Of a stretch of 64,000 nt of DNA, positions 56,471 to 64,000 are shown in pieces; the stretch's first letter is position 1, and the number at the start of each line of letters is the position of its first letter. This DNA comes from Bacillus pumilus (lineage in GTDB: Bacteria; Bacillota; Bacilli; Bacillales; Bacillaceae). The stretch spans positions 1,717,001 to 1,781,000 of the forward strand of contig NZ_CP101833.1 in the NCBI RefSeq assembly GCF_024498355.1, read 5' to 3'. A program made the position numbers and the translations under genes. Below the pieces are notes generated by a model. The model was not told where the DNA came from, searched no databases, and worked only from the letters and a program-made list of their open reading frames with translations.

Positions 56471-57397
56471 TTAGCTATTCATAACCTGAATGATTTTCTC
56501 CTGAGCATCTGTTGCTTCAGGGATTGGCATGACAACAAACACATGAAGCATTTCCGGATAAACGTAGGTGTTGATCGCAATTCCTTGTTCGGTTAGTGTT
56601 TTATCAAGTTTTATCGCATCTGGATATAAAGCTTCATGTGTGCCAATAAAATGAGTGATCTTCCCAAGCCCTTTAAAATCACCGTAAATTGGGCTGATCA
56701 ATGGGTCAGTTAGGTGTTTATCAGCAGCCCATATGCTTGAAATGACTTCCATTCCTTTACGAGCCAGCATAGGATCTTTTTCAGCATATTCAGGGATTAG
56801 TGGATTGCTCAAACTCATATCAACACATGCAGACAGTAAGATGATATCTTTCGGTTGCGCGAGTTGTTCCATCTTTAAGAGGTGCGCCAGACCAAGAGCA
56901 ATGTTTCCGCCAGCTGAATCTCCCATAATCGTTAATTGATTAGGGCTTTCAACCGTTTCAAGCATTTCTTTGTAAAAGTTTAGGATTTTCGGGTACGTAT
57001 CTTTGTAGTTATAATGGGGTACTTTAGGGTAAAGAGGTGCCACCACCTTCGCATGAAGGGATTGAGCCATTTTGTCCATGAACCACCAGTGCAAATTCAA
57101 AGGCTGATTTGTCCATGCTCCCCCATGTACATATAAAATCACTTTTTGTTTAGGAGACGATTGATCATTTAGTGTAAAGACTTGCATGCCCTCGAATGTT
57201 CGCTCCTTTACCTCACTAATAAAGTGAACATCATCCCCAATCACATATGGCTGCGTATTTTCGATTTTTTTTTGATCAAGAAAGATTTTGGTGTTTTCGA
57301 TACTAGAAAAACTCTCTTTATTACTTTGAGAAAATAACCATTTTTCAAATTGAATACTTTCTTTAGAACGTTCGCCTTGATAAATGTCTACACTCAT
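56471..57397 (-). CDS. Alpha/beta hydrolase (HSL-like carboxylesterase)
   Basis: 308-aa hormone-sensitive-lipase-family esterase. The oxyanion motif is HGGAW (in LYVHGGAWTNQ, about residue 95) and the nucleophile is in GDSAGG (about residue 161); the C-terminal His is in EMLHVFVVMP. The N-terminus DIYQGERSKES is without a signal peptide, so the enzyme is cytoplasmic. Its ATG overlaps the merR stop by 4 nt, so it is translationally coupled to the regulator. Substrate unknown. Confidence 0.85.
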   Translation of the reverse strand: MSVDIYQGERSKESIQFEKWLFSQSNKESFSSIENTKIFLDQKKIENTQPYVIGDDVHFISEVKERTFEGMQVFTLNDQSSPKQKVILYVHGGAWTNQPLNLHWWFMDKMAQSLHAKVVAPLYPKVPHYNYKDTYPKILNFYKEMLETVESPNQLTIMGDSAGGNIALGLAHLLKMEQLAQPKDIILLSACVDMSLSNPLIPEYAEKDPMLARKGMEVISSIWAADKHLTDPLISPIYGDFKGLGKITHFIGTHEALYPDAIKLDKTLTEQGIAINTYVYPEMLHVFVVMPIPEATDAQEKIIQVMNS

Positions 57398-57810
57398 TTT
57401 CTTTCCGCTCCTTTAACATCCTGTTTTGTCACATGAAATAATTCAAGATATTCATGTATGTCTTTGTCAGAAGTCTTTAATAGGTTAGATAAAAGGTCTT
57501 GCATGAAACGTAAGCTTTTGATTTTCTCTTCAATCTCTTCAAGTTTATGATGGACGATCTCTCTTAACGTTACTGGATTCACCTCATCACTTAGCATTCC
57601 CATGATTCCTTTGATTTCCTTTAACGAATAACCTAACGATTTAGCCCCTTTTATGAATTCAATTTTTAAAAGGACATCTTCTGTATATAATCGATAACCG
57701 TTAGAATGGCGTATTGGGACAGGTGAAATGTCGTTTTCTTCATAGTACCGAATGGCAGCAGCGCTTATTCCTGTTCTTTTTGAAAGTTCTCCTCTTGTCA
57801 TCAGCTCCAT
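57394..57810 (-). CDS. MerR-family transcriptional regulator
   Basis: 138-aa MerR protein. The winged helix-turn-helix is GELSKRTGISAAAIRYYEEN (about residues 7-26) followed by YRLYTEDVLLKIEFIKGAK; a long dimerisation helix fills residues 80-120. There is no Cys pair for metal binding, so it probably senses an organic or redox signal. AGGAGAAAGAAG precedes the ATG. It is in an operon with the esterase, behind a promoter with a long spacer. Confidence 0.9.
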   Translation of the reverse strand: MELMTRGELSKRTGISAAAIRYYEENDISPVPIRHSNGYRLYTEDVLLKIEFIKGAKSLGYSLKEIKGIMGMLSDEVNPVTLREIVHHKLEEIEEKIKSLRFMQDLLSNLLKTSDKDIHEYLELFHVTKQDVKGAERK

Positions 57811-57868
57811 CTTCTTTCTCCTATGTTCGTATTTTTCATGAATAGGTTAGTCACCTGTTGCTATGTCC

Positions 57869-57900
57869 ATTATAAAGGTTGAACTATACTTCAAGGTCAA
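57869..57900 (-). promoter_or_regulatory. MerR-type promoter with operator in the spacer
   Basis: On the minus strand TTGACC and TATAAT are separated by 20 nt, longer than the usual 17 and typical of MerR-activated promoters. The spacer contains the inverted repeat TTGAA-N6-TTCAA (57879-57894), where a MerR dimer would bind. Confidence 0.7.
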
Positions 57901-58052
57901 GAATATAATCATTAGATTTTTAGCCATTTTTAAGGTTGCTGTAAGGTTGGGATTAATACAGGTTAAGGTTGAGGTTGTACAATAGGTTTGTACTTCAGTG
58001 AAGGGCTGAGTCAAAAGATTCTCCCTTAAATAAATCATAGAGGTGAAAAGGT

Positions 58053-58361
58053 TTGAGAGAAAATAAAATTTTGTCTTCATTATGTTACTTCAGTATATTT
58101 TTTGCACCGTTTCTGTTTCCGATTATTGTCTATTTCTTAGGTCAGGAAGATGTGAAATATCATGCGAAAAAATCGTTGTGGACGCATCTGATTCCTTATT
58201 TGATTTTTGGTATTGGCATCATCGGTTCAGGTTTACTTGGCATGAACGATATCAGACATGCTGGGCCTTTCGTGCTTGCGACGTATGCTGTGACATTCCT
58301 TGTGGCGATCTATTTCTTCATCTGGAACATTGTCAAAGGAATCAAAGTGTTTTCAGAATAA
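58053..58361 (+). CDS. DUF4870 membrane protein
   Basis: 102-aa membrane protein with three hydrophobic helices (about 7-27, 46-62 and 74-95) and the family-like QEDVKYHAKKSLWTH linker. TTG 58053 follows GAGGTGAAAAGG. It matches small DUF4870 proteins of Bacillus by pattern. Function unknown. Followed by a bidirectional terminator. Confidence 0.75.
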   Translation: MRENKILSSLCYFSIFFAPFLFPIIVYFLGQEDVKYHAKKSLWTHLIPYLIFGIGIIGSGLLGMNDIRHAGPFVLATYAVTFLVAIYFFIWNIVKGIKVFSE

Positions 58362-58367
58362 TAAGTG

Positions 58368-58399
58368 GAAAAAACGGTTCTGTTATTGGTCAGAACCGT
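58368..58399. terminator. Bidirectional terminator
   Basis: AAAAAACGGTTCTG and CAGAACCGTTTTTT form a 14-bp stem between two convergent genes. Confidence 0.95.
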
Positions 58400-58413
58400 T
58401 TTTTTATGGCCAT

Positions 58414-59817
58414 TTATGAAGGTAATTGTATGTCGATTGTTGTTCCTTTCCCTAAAGTGCTGCTTATGGTGATATCCCCGCCGTGCTTTTGGATAATATC
58501 TTTTGCTATGGCCATCCCAAGACCAGAGCCTGCATGTGTTACTCCTGTATTTGTTCCTCTGTAATAGCGGTCAAACACCTTTTCTAGCTCCTCTTCTTCT
58601 ATTCCTTTGCCGTTGTCTTTAATGGTCACATGGGTTTGTTCTTTTTGTTCGATCTGTACAACGATCTGCACATCATGATCATTGTGAACGAGGGCATTTA
58701 AAATGAGATTCGTGACCGCTCTTCTAATCAATATCGCATCAAGGTTCAGCATCAGTTTTTCTACATTCGTTTGAAGCTCAATCAACTGATCCGCATACCT
58801 AGAATCGTTTAAAATATCAATTAACGTTTCCCTAAGCAGGGATACAATGTTCACTAGCTCTTTATTCAGCATCACGTCGTTATTTTTCAGCCTTGACGTT
58901 AAATTTAGATCCTCCATGACATCTTTGATATACAGTGATTTATTTTCAATGATGCGGGCGTAATGTCTGATTTCATGACCTGAAAGAGGATAGTTTGGAT
59001 CTTTGATGATTTCAGCATAGCCTTGAATAGAAGCTAATGGTGTTTTAATGTCATGAGAAATATGACTGATCCATTCTTCCCGCATTTGCTCTAATTTGTC
59101 TTTTTCTTTTTTGCTTGAAGCTAGTTGTTCTGATAAGTGATTGACATTATAGTAGACATCTTTATACATCCCCTTAGTTGGCAGGTTTGTCGTGTAATCG
59201 CCGTTTGCTAACCGCTGGATTCCATGAATGACACGGCCGAGCGGTTTTGTGAGCTGCCGGCTGAATAGATAGCCAATGATTAGCGCAATGATGGCATCTA
59301 TTGATAATAAAATGATCGTCCCGATATTGAATCTCGTCACTAAATCCTTCGTGTCGAACGAGAATAGATATTTTCCGAGTGAAGGATTCTTAAATCCGAT
59401 AAAGTAGCTGTATTCCTTACCCTTTACTTTCTTTCCACCGGCATAAATGGTCGATAATAATTGCTTATCCTTATATTTATGTAAGTTCACGATTTCTAAA
59501 GGTGTATATTTGTCCTTTAATCCTTTAGGTGCTCGGATATGATACACATCTTGTCCATTTTCGTCCAATATTTGAACCCACGCATTTTGCTGTTTTAAAG
59601 CCTGCTGCCCTTCTTTTTTTACGGTGATTCCTTGATCGGAAAAGGTGATATATTGCTCAAATGATCTTGTGAAGGTTTCGGGCGTATTTTCTTCGCTATG
59701 CTGGCTGCTTGCTTGCAGTACAAGCCATATCATGAATCCAAATAAGTTGATAAAGACAGTGATAATGGTCACGATAATGACAGAGACCATATATCTGCCT
59801 GTTAATCGCCAATTCAT
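58414..59817 (-). CDS. Two-component sensor histidine kinase
   Basis: 467-aa membrane kinase with transmembrane helices at about 11-35 and 165-185, an extracytoplasmic sensor between them (about 36-164), a HAMP linker (about 186-240), the H-box HISHDIKTPLASIQGY (phospho-His), and an HATPase domain with NLILNALVHNDHD, DNGKGIEEEE and GSGLGMAIAKDI. It phosphorylates the response regulator encoded 2 nt upstream. Signal unknown. Confidence 0.93.
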   Translation of the reverse strand: MNWRLTGRYMVSVIIVTIITVFINLFGFMIWLVLQASSQHSEENTPETFTRSFEQYITFSDQGITVKKEGQQALKQQNAWVQILDENGQDVYHIRAPKGLKDKYTPLEIVNLHKYKDKQLLSTIYAGGKKVKGKEYSYFIGFKNPSLGKYLFSFDTKDLVTRFNIGTIILLSIDAIIALIIGYLFSRQLTKPLGRVIHGIQRLANGDYTTNLPTKGMYKDVYYNVNHLSEQLASSKKEKDKLEQMREEWISHISHDIKTPLASIQGYAEIIKDPNYPLSGHEIRHYARIIENKSLYIKDVMEDLNLTSRLKNNDVMLNKELVNIVSLLRETLIDILNDSRYADQLIELQTNVEKLMLNLDAILIRRAVTNLILNALVHNDHDVQIVVQIEQKEQTHVTIKDNGKGIEEEELEKVFDRYYRGTNTGVTHAGSGLGMAIAKDIIQKHGGDITISSTLGKGTTIDIQLPS

Positions 59818-59819
59818 CC

Positions 59820-60527
59820 TTACGCATCCTTTACAACAAATTTATAGCCCAGCCCTTTAACAGTGACGAGAAACTCCGGTGTTGACGGGGAGGCTTCTAT
59901 TTTCTCCCGAAGTCTACGTATATGAACCATCACCGTATTGTCAGAACCGAAGAAGTCTTCTCCCCATACGGTTTGATAAAGTGTTTCTTTACTGATAACG
60001 CGATTTGGGTGCTGTAAGAAATAGGTCATGAGCATAAGCTCTTTCGGTGTTAGCTCAATTGCCGCTCCATTTTTGGTGAGCTCTGCTTGCTGCTCGTTTA
60101 ATTCAAAGGGTCCTTTTTTGATCACAGTATCGGTTTGAGAAGGCTGTAAGTAAGATGATCTTCTCAGCTGCGCTTTGACCCGATAGGCGACTTCCTTAGG
60201 GCTGAAGGGTTTCGTAATGTAGTCATCCCCGCCGATCGCAAGTCCTACAATTTTGTCTGTTTCCTCACCCTTTGCCGACAAAAAGATAATCGGAACATGG
60301 GAGATTTCTCTTATTTGTTTGCAAATATCATAGCCTTCACCGTCTGGCAGCATGATATCTAGTATGACCAAATCGGGATGTTCTTGCTGAAATTTTGCCA
60401 ATCCATCACGGGCAGTCGAAGCAGTGATCACGCGATCAATACCTTCTCTTGTTAATACGGTGTTGATCAGTTCTAATATTTCTTTTTCGTCATCTATAAT
60501 TAATACCTTGCTGTGAAGCTGTAACAT
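59820..60527 (-). CDS. OmpR-family response regulator
   Basis: 235-aa regulator: receiver domain (about residues 8-118) with the phospho-acceptor Asp in LVILDIMLPDGEGYD and the KPFSPKEV switch region, then a winged-helix DNA-binding domain (about 140-232) with ELTPKELMLMTYFLQHPNRV and NTVMVHIRRLREKIE. AGGAGTGATC precedes the ATG. It is the first gene of the operon with its histidine kinase. The B. subtilis equivalent is not certain. Confidence 0.94.
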   Translation of the reverse strand: MLQLHSKVLIIDDEKEILELINTVLTREGIDRVITASTARDGLAKFQQEHPDLVILDIMLPDGEGYDICKQIREISHVPIIFLSAKGEETDKIVGLAIGGDDYITKPFSPKEVAYRVKAQLRRSSYLQPSQTDTVIKKGPFELNEQQAELTKNGAAIELTPKELMLMTYFLQHPNRVISKETLYQTVWGEDFFGSDNTVMVHIRRLREKIEASPSTPEFLVTVKGLGYKFVVKDA

Positions 60528-60612
60528 ACATTGATCACTCCTATGAAGTCATTGTCATTATTATACCCAATGTTTATTCATAGTGAAAAAATCAACACCG
60601 TTTGACCACAGA

Positions 60613-60655
60613 AAAAAGCCAATTTTCTTTTTTGAGTGAGAAAATTGGCTTTTTG
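60613..60655. terminator. Terminator of xynC
   Basis: AAAAAGCCAATTTTC and GAAAATTGGCTTTTT form a 15-bp stem with T on both strands, just past the xynC stop. Confidence 0.92.
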
Positions 60656-60669
60656 CAATTCGGATGACT

Positions 60670-61935
60670 TTAGCGTTTCACAACAAATGTTGTCACACTT
60701 TGAGCCGGGAGATGGGCCCAAAATTGATTGCCTGATATATTTAAATCTGTTCCAGGCTGAAGGTTGCTGTTACTACTCGTAATCCATCTTGACGCTTGCG
60801 AAGCAGATCCATTTTGCAGCACAAAGTGTTGATTGACTCCTGCGTTGTTTTTATTAATCGCCACAATGACGACTTTATTGTCACCTTTATAGGCTGATAC
60901 GAAAACATTCGGTTCAGGATTTTTCGTTGCATCAATCCTTACATAGCCAGGACGCACGAATTTGGAGAAATGCGCCATGTTGTATCCGCGTTTGCTGATC
61001 ATTCCATCTTCCTTCATAGGACCATATGATCTGCGGATGTACCACCAAACATACGCCTGGAAATCTCCTTCTACCATTGAATGGTGAATATGCTCTGAAA
61101 CGCCTAATGCCTCAGGCCAGCGATCCGCTGAATTGTTGTCACTATTCGGGTAGTATACTTCTGTCATCCATAGCTCCTTTCCTCCTCCTTTTTGTTTGAA
61201 AAGAGGATATGGAAGCTGGCTGATTTGGGTTCCGTAAAGATGTGCACCGAGAATGTCCATATTTCTAAGCGCCTGCGGATCGTTTAAAATGGGATCTGAT
61301 ATATTTTTGAGGTATTGAAAGGATTCTGGCGCAATGACGCGGGCATTAATGGAGCCGGCATTTTCTCTCATGAAACGCAGGATTTCCTGCGGGGTCCACC
61401 ATGTCCATTCGTGTGCATAATCGGGCTCGTTTTGCACAGAAATGGCATAAAGATTTACTCCATTATTCTTCATGTACGTTACAAAGTCATTGAGATGCTG
61501 AGCATATGCTGCGTATTGATTGTATCTAAGCCGTTTTGCAGACGTACCATTACGGTTAAAGGTCTCGACCATATTGCTTGGAGGATTCCAAGGCGAAGCA
61601 ATCACCAAAGCTCCATGCTCTATCGCCCTTTTGGCTGTGGTGACTTCTCTGTGCCAATTATTTCTGTTCTCGTCTACATAAATTCTAAGAATAGAAAAAC
61701 CTAATTGATTCTGTCCATTGCCAAAGGCGGTCTCCCTTTGAGGCGCTGTCAAATCACCAATCCAAGCCGGGTGGTTCATTCCGCCAAAGCCGCGAATCAC
61801 TTGTCTTTCCGCATTGATATTAATATTTGCATCACTTGCTGCTGAAACCTCAGCCACTCCTGGTCCAATGAACATGACTGAAAGCATCGTAAAGCAGACC
61901 AATAAAGTACAAATTGGTTTTTTTACAATTGACAT
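60670..61935 (-). CDS. xynC: Secreted glucuronoxylanase XynC (GH30)
   Basis: 421-aa xylanase that cuts glucuronoxylan next to methylglucuronate branches. Signal peptide about 1-31 (ending SAAS), then the GH30 domain with IRGFGGMNHPAWIGDL, the acid/base Glu in ISVQNEPDYAHEW and the nucleophile Glu in LWMTEVYYP, and a C-terminal beta domain (residues about 350-421). It closely matches B. subtilis XynC (YnfF). ATG 61935 is preferred; the longer frame adds eight codons that include the ribosome binding site. Downstream of xynD and probably co-transcribed. Confidence 0.95.
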   Translation of the reverse strand: MSIVKKPICTLLVCFTMLSVMFIGPGVAEVSAASDANININAERQVIRGFGGMNHPAWIGDLTAPQRETAFGNGQNQLGFSILRIYVDENRNNWHREVTTAKRAIEHGALVIASPWNPPSNMVETFNRNGTSAKRLRYNQYAAYAQHLNDFVTYMKNNGVNLYAISVQNEPDYAHEWTWWTPQEILRFMRENAGSINARVIAPESFQYLKNISDPILNDPQALRNMDILGAHLYGTQISQLPYPLFKQKGGGKELWMTEVYYPNSDNNSADRWPEALGVSEHIHHSMVEGDFQAYVWWYIRRSYGPMKEDGMISKRGYNMAHFSKFVRPGYVRIDATKNPEPNVFVSAYKGDNKVVIVAINKNNAGVNQHFVLQNGSASQASRWITSSNSNLQPGTDLNISGNQFWAHLPAQSVTTFVVKR

Positions 61936-62001
61936 CAAGTTTCCCCACTCCTCCATCAAGCATTTATAGAAATAGCAGCATCTGTTTTTGTCTTTCTTTT
62001 G

Positions 62002-63546
62002 CTATCTTTGAGTAAACTGCCAGGAATCAAATTGAAATTGGTTTCCAGAGCTTGTTCCGGTAAAGACAAAAAATACGTTGTGCACGCCTGTTGCTCCGTT
62101 TACCGCAGTTTCTATTTCTCGCCAGTTTTGCGTTCCGCCTGTGGAAGGAACATTTAGTGTTCCAACAAGCTTGCCGTTTGCACTGCCAAGGCGCACTTCT
62201 ATTTTTCCACCTGTAGTGGATGCGACATTGGCTTTAAAGGTTCTAGCACCGCTTGATCCGAAATCTACGTGACTGACAGCCACCCAATCTCCGTTTTGAA
62301 TGTTTGTGACATGTTGGTTATTGACCGGTCCTCCGGGTGCTGAGGAAGCTTCTGTCAAAATACGTCCATTCCAAGCGAATGTTTCAGCTTCAACCCGTTG
62401 ATATGGATTCAGATTGGATAACTGTTTCACCCCTTCATAATTGGCTGCTACTTCTCGAAGGGAACCGTCTGCATTATGCACAAGCTTATTAATATGGGGA
62501 GAACGGTAGCCTTTGCCGGCTCCATATAATGCTGAGCTGACAGTTTGCGTATGATACACGACATACCACTCGTTTTTAAAATTGAACACAGCATGATGGT
62601 TGTTACCGCCGCCGCCGAAAAACGCACCCGGATTTTTCAGGAAGTGTCCTTTATACGTAAAGGGGCCCATAGGACTTGAGCTCGTCATATAGCCAATCTC
62701 ACCAGGTGGTTTATCTGCTGGGTGGGAGCCGCCAAAATTGATGCAATACGAATAGTAATAGGTTCCGTTATACTTATGCATCCCCGAGTCTTCAAACATA
62801 AAAGGGGCATCAATAGTTGATGCACTGCTGGCAACACTTGTCATATCTGGCCCTAGTTTCAGAACTCTTGCTGTTTTAGGATTGGCCCATTGTCCCTGCG
62901 TTGGATTTGACCCGCCTGGAACGCCTCCGCCGGCATATAGATAACCTGTACCATCATCATCTACAAATACAGCGGGATCAAAAAGCCATACAACACCGGA
63001 CATGCCTGGCGTACTTGGCGTGACGAGCGCTTTTCCGATTGGATCTGTCCATGGACCGATTGGACTGTCTGCTGTAAGGACTCCGATCCCTCCGCCACTG
63101 TTTGCGAAATAAAGGAAAAACTTATCCTTTCCATTGATCTTTTTCACCGCTGCTGATGGCGCCCAGGAAGCACCTGCCCATTTGGCAATCCCTCTCCCGC
63201 CGTTGGCCCCATTTGCGCCAGCTACTGGAATCGCTCCGTGATCTGTCCAGTTCACCATATCCGCCGAAGAGATGACAAAGACCCTATTCAAATTTGCAAA
63301 AGAATTGTCCTTAATCGTTCCGTTGCTGTGATATTCATAGTCATCACTCGACATATAAATGTACACTCTTCCGTTATAGGTGAGCGCAAACGGATCCGCC
63401 CCCAAGTGATGGTCTATAAGCGGATTTGCATTTCCTACTCGTTTTGCAATGGGGGTACTTGCTGCACTCGCATCATATACCGGTATACAGCTCAGCACCA
63501 AAGCAAGAATCAAAAAAACTACACCGCACTTCATCCTCGTCCTCAT
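62002..63546 (-). CDS. xynD: Secreted arabinoxylan arabinofuranohydrolase XynD (GH43 + CBM6)
   Basis: 514-aa enzyme that removes arabinose from arabinoxylan. Signal peptide about 1-28 (ending DASAAST), a five-bladed GH43 beta-propeller (about 35-370) with catalytic Asp in HHLGADPFALTY, then a carbohydrate-binding module of family 6 (about 385-514, ending FQFDSWQFTQR). ATG 63546 follows GGAGG; the frame from 63729 is too long and the extra 61 residues lack secretion features. xynC lies 66 nt downstream. Confidence 0.95.
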   Translation of the reverse strand: MRTRMKCGVVFLILALVLSCIPVYDASAASTPIAKRVGNANPLIDHHLGADPFALTYNGRVYIYMSSDDYEYHSNGTIKDNSFANLNRVFVISSADMVNWTDHGAIPVAGANGANGGRGIAKWAGASWAPSAAVKKINGKDKFFLYFANSGGGIGVLTADSPIGPWTDPIGKALVTPSTPGMSGVVWLFDPAVFVDDDGTGYLYAGGGVPGGSNPTQGQWANPKTARVLKLGPDMTSVASSASTIDAPFMFEDSGMHKYNGTYYYSYCINFGGSHPADKPPGEIGYMTSSSPMGPFTYKGHFLKNPGAFFGGGGNNHHAVFNFKNEWYVVYHTQTVSSALYGAGKGYRSPHINKLVHNADGSLREVAANYEGVKQLSNLNPYQRVEAETFAWNGRILTEASSAPGGPVNNQHVTNIQNGDWVAVSHVDFGSSGARTFKANVASTTGGKIEVRLGSANGKLVGTLNVPSTGGTQNWREIETAVNGATGVHNVFFVFTGTSSGNQFQFDSWQFTQR

Positions 63547-63710
63547 CGTTTCATTTCCTCCTGTTTTCATCTTCCTCATATTGGGGTTTACGCCCAATTT
63601 CAAAATATGTTGATATGTGGTGATGAAGAATGAATACAAAGGATGATTTCTAGTGCAAATCACTGCAAACATCATGATGAAAACCCTTACCTTTTGACTA
63701 GAAGGCAACA

Positions 63711-63747
63711 AAAAAATGCAGTCATCCATTCTGGAGCTGCATTTTTT
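63711..63747 (-). terminator. Terminator of mmsA/iolA
   Basis: AAAAAATGCAG and CTGCATTTTTT form an 11-bp stem with a 15-nt loop, a little after the dehydrogenase stop on the minus strand. Confidence 0.88.
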
Positions 63748-63770
63748 CCTCTTTATTCAATGAATGTAGA

Positions 63771-64000
63771 CTACATATAACGAGCGGTTACCATTTTCTT
63801 TCTTGTGTAAAACTCCACTCCATCTGTTCCATTGGCATGCAAGTCGCCGTAGAAAGAATCTTTCCAGCCGGAAAACGGGAAGAATGCCATTGGTGCGGGA
63901 ACACCGATGTTAACGCCCAGCATACCTGCTTCTATATTTTCGCGGAATTCTCTTATGCTTGATGCACTGTCTGTGTAGAGGCAGGCACCGTTAGCAAATT
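63771..64000 (-). CDS. mmsA: Methylmalonate-semialdehyde dehydrogenase, C-terminal part (cut by window edge)
   Basis: The last 76 codons of a CoA-acylating aldehyde dehydrogenase: [57 protein letters not shown] and the end [10 protein letters not shown]. This matches the C-terminus of IolA/MmsA, which converts methylmalonate semialdehyde to propionyl-CoA or malonate semialdehyde to acetyl-CoA in inositol or valine catabolism. The rest is outside the window. Confidence 0.9.
   Translation of the reverse strand, partial: FANGACLYTDSASSIREFRENIEAGMLGVNIGVPAPMAFFPFSGWKDSFYGDLHANGTDGVEFYTRKKMVTARYM

Noticed and set aside
63547..63729. 61 extra N-terminal codons of xynD
   Set aside because: The extension lacks secretion features; ATG 63546 follows GGAGG and starts a normal signal peptide.

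Overview
The window looks like the chromosome of a Bacillus pumilus-group species (B. pumilus, B. safensis or B. altitudinis). The evidence is long synteny with B. subtilis through lexA-yneA-yneB-ynzC-tkt-sirA-yneF-ynzD-ccdA-ccdC-yneK-cotM-sspP-sspO-citB-yneN-sspN-tlp-yneP-yneQ-yneR-plsY-yneT-parE-parC. It also carries genes typical of the pumilus group: a 303-aa glutamyl endopeptidase, a fatR/CYP102A pair, and xynD-xynC beside a methylmalonate-semialdehyde dehydrogenase gene. TTG starts with good ribosome binding sites are common.

Layout. 0-5 kb: the end of an M48 protease, the lutABC L-lactate operon with its own promoter and palindrome, and an EamA transporter. 5-16 kb: a three-domain RNA-repair enzyme (kinase, phosphoesterase, ligase), a repetitive DUF6944-like protein, fatR and its P450-reductase fusion, two secreted enzymes (glutamyl endopeptidase and NucB), an RsbR-like stressosome protein, and an IseA-like autolysin inhibitor behind a WalR box. 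16-37 kb: conserved core covering the SOS response (lexA/yneA), carbon metabolism (tkt, citB), sporulation (sirA, ynzD, cotM, sspP, sspO, sspN, tlp), cytochrome c maturation (ccdA, ccdC) and topoisomerase IV (parE/parC). Small genes missing from simple ORF lists (sspP, sspO, sspN, an FbpB-like peptide, a 41-aa membrane peptide) are included.

37-58 kb is variable DNA. After an MFS transporter and an isocitrate/isopropylmalate-type dehydrogenase comes a stretch of gene remnants: an acetyltransferase, a nucleotidyl cyclase start and a Tn3-type transposase start. A resistance and ion-homeostasis island follows. It holds a DUF421 protein, two fluoride channel subunits under a fluoride riboswitch, UspA, a SulP transporter, a serine-recombinase homologue that has lost its catalytic residues, a KtrC/KtrD-like potassium uptake pair, a chromate transporter, arsR-arsB-arsC, and a CoA-disulfide reductase with a rhodanese domain. 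The island ends with an internally deleted flavoprotein gene of the kind found in arsenic clusters. A MerR/esterase operon comes next.

58-64 kb: a DUF4870-type membrane protein, an OmpR-type two-component system, the arabinoxylan-degrading pair xynD-xynC (secreted GH43 and GH30 enzymes), and the 3' end of mmsA/iolA.

The observations most worth a second look are the catalytically dead resolvase beside SulP/UspA, the stand-alone kinase-phosphatase-ligase RNA repair protein, a duplicated terminator flanking a folded 176-bp segment whose inner hairpin has a diverged relative elsewhere in the window, and a highly folded orphan segment between the DUF421 gene and the fluoride channels.
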